From Bermanella sp034111105 (GTDB lineage: Bacteria > Pseudomonadota > Gammaproteobacteria > Pseudomonadales > Oceanobacteraceae), in contig JAWUXY010000023.1 of assembly GCA_034111105.1 (NCBI GenBank), forward strand, positions 1-64,000: DNA of 64,000 nt, in the 5' to 3' direction. Positions within the stretch are counted from its first letter, which is position 1. Each line of letters opens with the position of its first letter. The notes under the pieces were generated by a model. It was not told the origin of the DNA, made no database searches, and was given only the letters and a program-made list of their open reading frames with translations. Shown piece after piece: positions 61,860 through 64,000 of this stretch. The position numbers and the translations under genes are program-made.

Positions 61860-62852
61860 TTAATCCAATTCTGCTAACAATGCTAAAGCATGCATATATG
61901 CCTGCTTATTTTCGTTTAAAGATGCGATAGGTTTGTAAGCCTCTAAGCTAAAAGGTTCCACACTTAAAGCTTCTAACCCTTTCAAAATTTCAATGGAGGC
62001 CTCAGCATGATTACACGCCAATAAAATATCGCAACCCGCGTTAACCGCTGCCAACGCACGCTGCTGATAATCACCTTTTACTGCCGCACCCGCCATACTT
62101 AAATCATCGCTGACGATACGCCCTTCAAACCCCATTTTTTTCCTTAAAATATCTTTGAGCCACACCTGTGAAAAACCCGCAGGCTCACTGTCAACGCTTT
62201 CATACACCACATGCGCAGGCATCATCCAGTCAATAGCGGGTAGTAACTGCTTAAACGGTTCTAAGTCTTGCTGTTCAATTTCTGTAAAACTGCGCTCATC
62301 AATCGGACACGCAACATGGCTATCTAAATTAACCCAACCGTGCCCCGGAAAATGCTTTGCTACGACGGCAAAATCCATTTCTTTTAAACCAGACATAAAG
62401 CTGGCCGCTAGAATTTTAATCACATTTTTATCCGCGCAAAAACCTCTGTCACCAATAACATTATTGCGATCATAATTAATATCTAATACGGGCGCATATG
62501 TGAGGTCGATGCCAACTTCTTGTAATTCATACGCTAAAACAATGGCCGCTGACTTTGCTAACGCAACCGCTTTATCAGGGTCATGCGAATACAGAGCGCC
62601 AATTCTCCCCATAGCCGGGACATGCGTAAAGCCCTCACGAAAACGCTGAACCCTTCCCCCTTCATGATCAACCGTAATCAATAACCGAGGGTTAATCGTT
62701 TTAATTTCTTTAACTAACGCGGCTAATTGATCACGGCTTTGAAAGTGACGCGTAAATAAAATGATGCCACCTAAAAAACGGTGCTTGAGCCACTGCCTTT
62801 CTTCATCAGATAGCGCTGATGACTGCACATCTGTTATGAATGTTACTTGCAT
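61860..62852 (-). CDS. nagZ: Beta-N-acetylglucosaminidase NagZ
   Basis: Cytoplasmic GH3 enzyme that removes GlcNAc from anhydromuropeptides in peptidoglycan recycling, which affects AmpC induction in other species. 330 residues: LITVDHEGGRVQRFREGFT, KHFPGHGWVNLDSH (catalytic His loop) and the nucleophile Asp in IVSDDLSMAGA. Its ATG directly abuts the stop of the L,D-transpeptidase gene. Confidence 0.95.
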   Translation of the reverse strand: MQVTFITDVQSSALSDEERQWLKHRFLGGIILFTRHFQSRDQLAALVKEIKTINPRLLITVDHEGGRVQRFREGFTHVPAMGRIGALYSHDPDKAVALAKSAAIVLAYELQEVGIDLTYAPVLDINYDRNNVIGDRGFCADKNVIKILAASFMSGLKEMDFAVVAKHFPGHGWVNLDSHVACPIDERSFTEIEQQDLEPFKQLLPAIDWMMPAHVVYESVDSEPAGFSQVWLKDILRKKMGFEGRIVSDDLSMAGAAVKGDYQQRALAAVNAGCDILLACNHAEASIEILKGLEALSVEPFSLEAYKPIASLNENKQAYMHALALLAELD

Positions 62853-63350
62853 TTACACCTCGATCATCACTGGGCAACCGATCGGCACCCAATCAAATAA
62901 CGTAATAACATCGCAATTTCGCATACGAACGCAACCATGGCTTTTTGCCACGCCCATTGGCTCACTATCAGGCGTGCCATGAATATAAATATACCGAGCC
63001 ATTGAATCAACCGACCCCAATCGATTTTTACCCACCTCACGACCACACAGCCACAAAATACGTGACAATATCCAATCTCGTTTAGGGAACTGTTCTGCTA
63101 ATAGCGGGGAGTAAATTTCGCCAGTGGTACGACGCCCAATAAAAACAGAATTAGTCGGCTGAGCTTCACCAATTTTTGCACGAATATAATGCGGCCCAAC
63201 CGGTGTTTTGCCTGAGCCCTCATCACACCCGGCACCATTTAAAGCCGTAGACACGGAAAATTCGAAGATCTTTTGCTGATCTTCGAATGCCGACAATGTT
63301 TGATTATGAATTGAAATGTGCAAATAACGCACTGGATTACTCGCTAGCAA
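62853..63350 (-). CDS. L,D-transpeptidase (YkuD) domain protein
   Basis: About 165 residues comprising only the YkuD fold: substrate strand LSAFEDQQKIFEFSVSTALNG, GKTPVGPHYIRAKIG and the catalytic HGTPDSEPMGVAKSHGCVRMRNCDV with the active Cys in SHGCVRM. No signal peptide is visible, unusual because these enzymes act in the periplasm. The start is uncertain: TTG 63350 comes just after the psrA stop, GTG 63332 is another option, and a longer frame starting at 63500 overlaps psrA. Lies between psrA and nagZ in one probable unit. Confidence 0.8.
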   Translation of the reverse strand: MLASNPVRYLHISIHNQTLSAFEDQQKIFEFSVSTALNGAGCDEGSGKTPVGPHYIRAKIGEAQPTNSVFIGRRTTGEIYSPLLAEQFPKRDWILSRILWLCGREVGKNRLGSVDSMARYIYIHGTPDSEPMGVAKSHGCVRMRNCDVITLFDWVPIGCPVMIEV

Positions 63351-63360
63351 AGTTTGATGC

Positions 63361-63993
63361 TTACTTTGCCCGAATACCTGCCGCAAGGAAAGGCAAGAGA
63401 TAGCCAACGACTTCTTCTTCTGTGCATTTAGTATCGAAATCATGCTCAACAATGGCACGCAAGTTTTCCATGCTCGATAAGGTAAATGCTGCGGAGCCAA
63501 GCATAAAGTGAAAACGCCAAAAACGCTCTACTGGTTGCAGATCAGGTGTAGCCTTGGTGATAAGTGACATGACGCGTCGGAATAAACTGCGATATTCCGT
63601 CTGCAAGAATTTACGTAAATGCCCCTGCCCCTGATTATAAGCCAAGCCCAATAAACGCATAAAAATAGCCAAACGACTGCGATCACCTTGCGTCACACTG
63701 GCCATAGCCCGTGCAACGAAGCGTAAAATATCTTCAATCGATAGAATCGTATCTGGGTGTTGTTGCTCATGGGTATCAAGACTGGACTCAACCAGCTTAT
63801 AGAACGGGCCTAAAAAGCGAGCAAATACGGCCTGAATAAGAGCTTTCTTTGAGCCAAAGTGGTAATTGACCGCGGCCAAATTCACATCAGCACGAGCCGT
63901 TATGGTACGCAAAGACGTTTCTGCAAAACCATGTTCTGCAAACAACTCTTCTGCCGCGTCTAAAATCCGTGTAACCGTATCAACTTGTGCCAT
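63361..63993 (-). CDS. psrA: TetR-family regulator PsrA
   Basis: 210 residues. The N-terminal HTH (DTVTRILDAAEELFAEHGFAETSLRTITARADVNLAAVNYHFGSKKALIQAVFARFLGPF) and the C-terminal FWRFHFMLGSAAFTLSS and LPFLAAGIRAK closely follow P. aeruginosa PsrA, which responds to long-chain fatty acids and controls beta-oxidation and rpoS. The place next to nagZ also matches that genome (PA3006). The promoter lies beyond the right edge. A link to the acyl-CoA genes in this window is possible but no site was seen. Confidence 0.9.
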   Translation of the reverse strand: MAQVDTVTRILDAAEELFAEHGFAETSLRTITARADVNLAAVNYHFGSKKALIQAVFARFLGPFYKLVESSLDTHEQQHPDTILSIEDILRFVARAMASVTQGDRSRLAIFMRLLGLAYNQGQGHLRKFLQTEYRSLFRRVMSLITKATPDLQPVERFWRFHFMLGSAAFTLSSMENLRAIVEHDFDTKCTEEEVVGYLLPFLAAGIRAK

Positions 63994-64000
63994 GGTGTAA

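Noticed and set aside
1..64000. Prophage, CRISPR array, tRNA or complete insertion sequence
   Set aside because: No cas, integrase, transposase or phage structural genes, no regularly spaced repeats and no cloverleaf with a CCA-type end were seen; only the 53-bp mini-element suggests mobility.

Overview
The window reads as chromosomal backbone of a marine-type gammaproteobacterium. Its gene order follows two blocks I recall from Pseudomonas aeruginosa: (yceD)-sppA-HAD-rluC / rne / murB-ptp / trm112-lpxK-msbA-exbD-exbB-comEC / DUF2062-lolD-lolC/E, and sthA-apbE-nqrFEDCBA-gap / mfd-csiV / mtnP-nagZ-psrA. The Na+-translocating NQR complex, very high protein similarity to pseudomonad families and moderately AT-rich DNA point to an Oceanospirillales-like organism (Bermanella/Oleispira type is my guess; it was not tested by search).

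Layout. 1-17.4 kb: envelope and RNA-processing backbone. yceD, cut by an in-frame amber codon, runs off the left edge. It is followed by sppA, an HAD phosphatase, rluC, divergent rne with a ~350-nt structured leader, murB-ptp, and a lipid A export operon (comEC-exbB-exbD-msbA-lpxK-trm112). Expected maf and kdsB genes and a second LolC/E gene are absent from their usual slots, and a degenerate LytM/M23 protein stands where kdsB is expected. 17.5-39.5 kb: a more variable stretch. It holds agmatine-to-putrescine genes (aguA-aguB), exported unknowns, a giant fused biotin-dependent carboxylase (alpha-CT, beta-CT, BC, BCCP in one chain), a thioesterase, the tail-specific protease prc, a DUF599/YajG/YaaA group, a FATP-type acyl-CoA synthetase, a TauE-like permease, a Tus-like replication-terminator protein, GDPD, a short sirtuin, a DUF1499 lipoprotein, an ADP-ribosyltransferase-like protein, PilU and an ABM protein. 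39.8-53.6 kb: sthA-nqrM-apbE and nqrABCDEF, split by a ~5 kb group (DUF4062-like protein, AEC transporter, small basic protein, rlmG, yigZ, an unknown, yjbQ). 53.8-64 kb: long GAPDH, mfd-csiV, mtnP, an MscS channel, nagZ, an L,D-transpeptidase and psrA.

How the genes work together. comEC through trm112 is one minus-strand transcription unit for lipid A flipping (MsbA) and 4'-phosphorylation (LpxK) with an ExbBD-type motor. NqrA-F is assembled with help from ApbE (attaches FMN to NqrB/C) and NqrM (iron delivery), and SthA balances NADH/NADPH. NagZ and the L,D-transpeptidase act on peptidoglycan, and PsrA is a fatty-acid-responsive TetR regulator. Clear bidirectional terminators separate most convergent pairs. 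A 53-bp MITE-like palindrome with IS3-type ends sits inside the loop of the csiV/mtnP terminator. I saw no tRNA, rRNA, CRISPR array, intact insertion sequence or prophage. The most unusual items are the fused carboxylase, the Tus-like gene with a Ter-like site just upstream, the amber codon in yceD, the mini-element in the terminator, and two proteins of defence or signalling type (ART-like, DUF4062-like).
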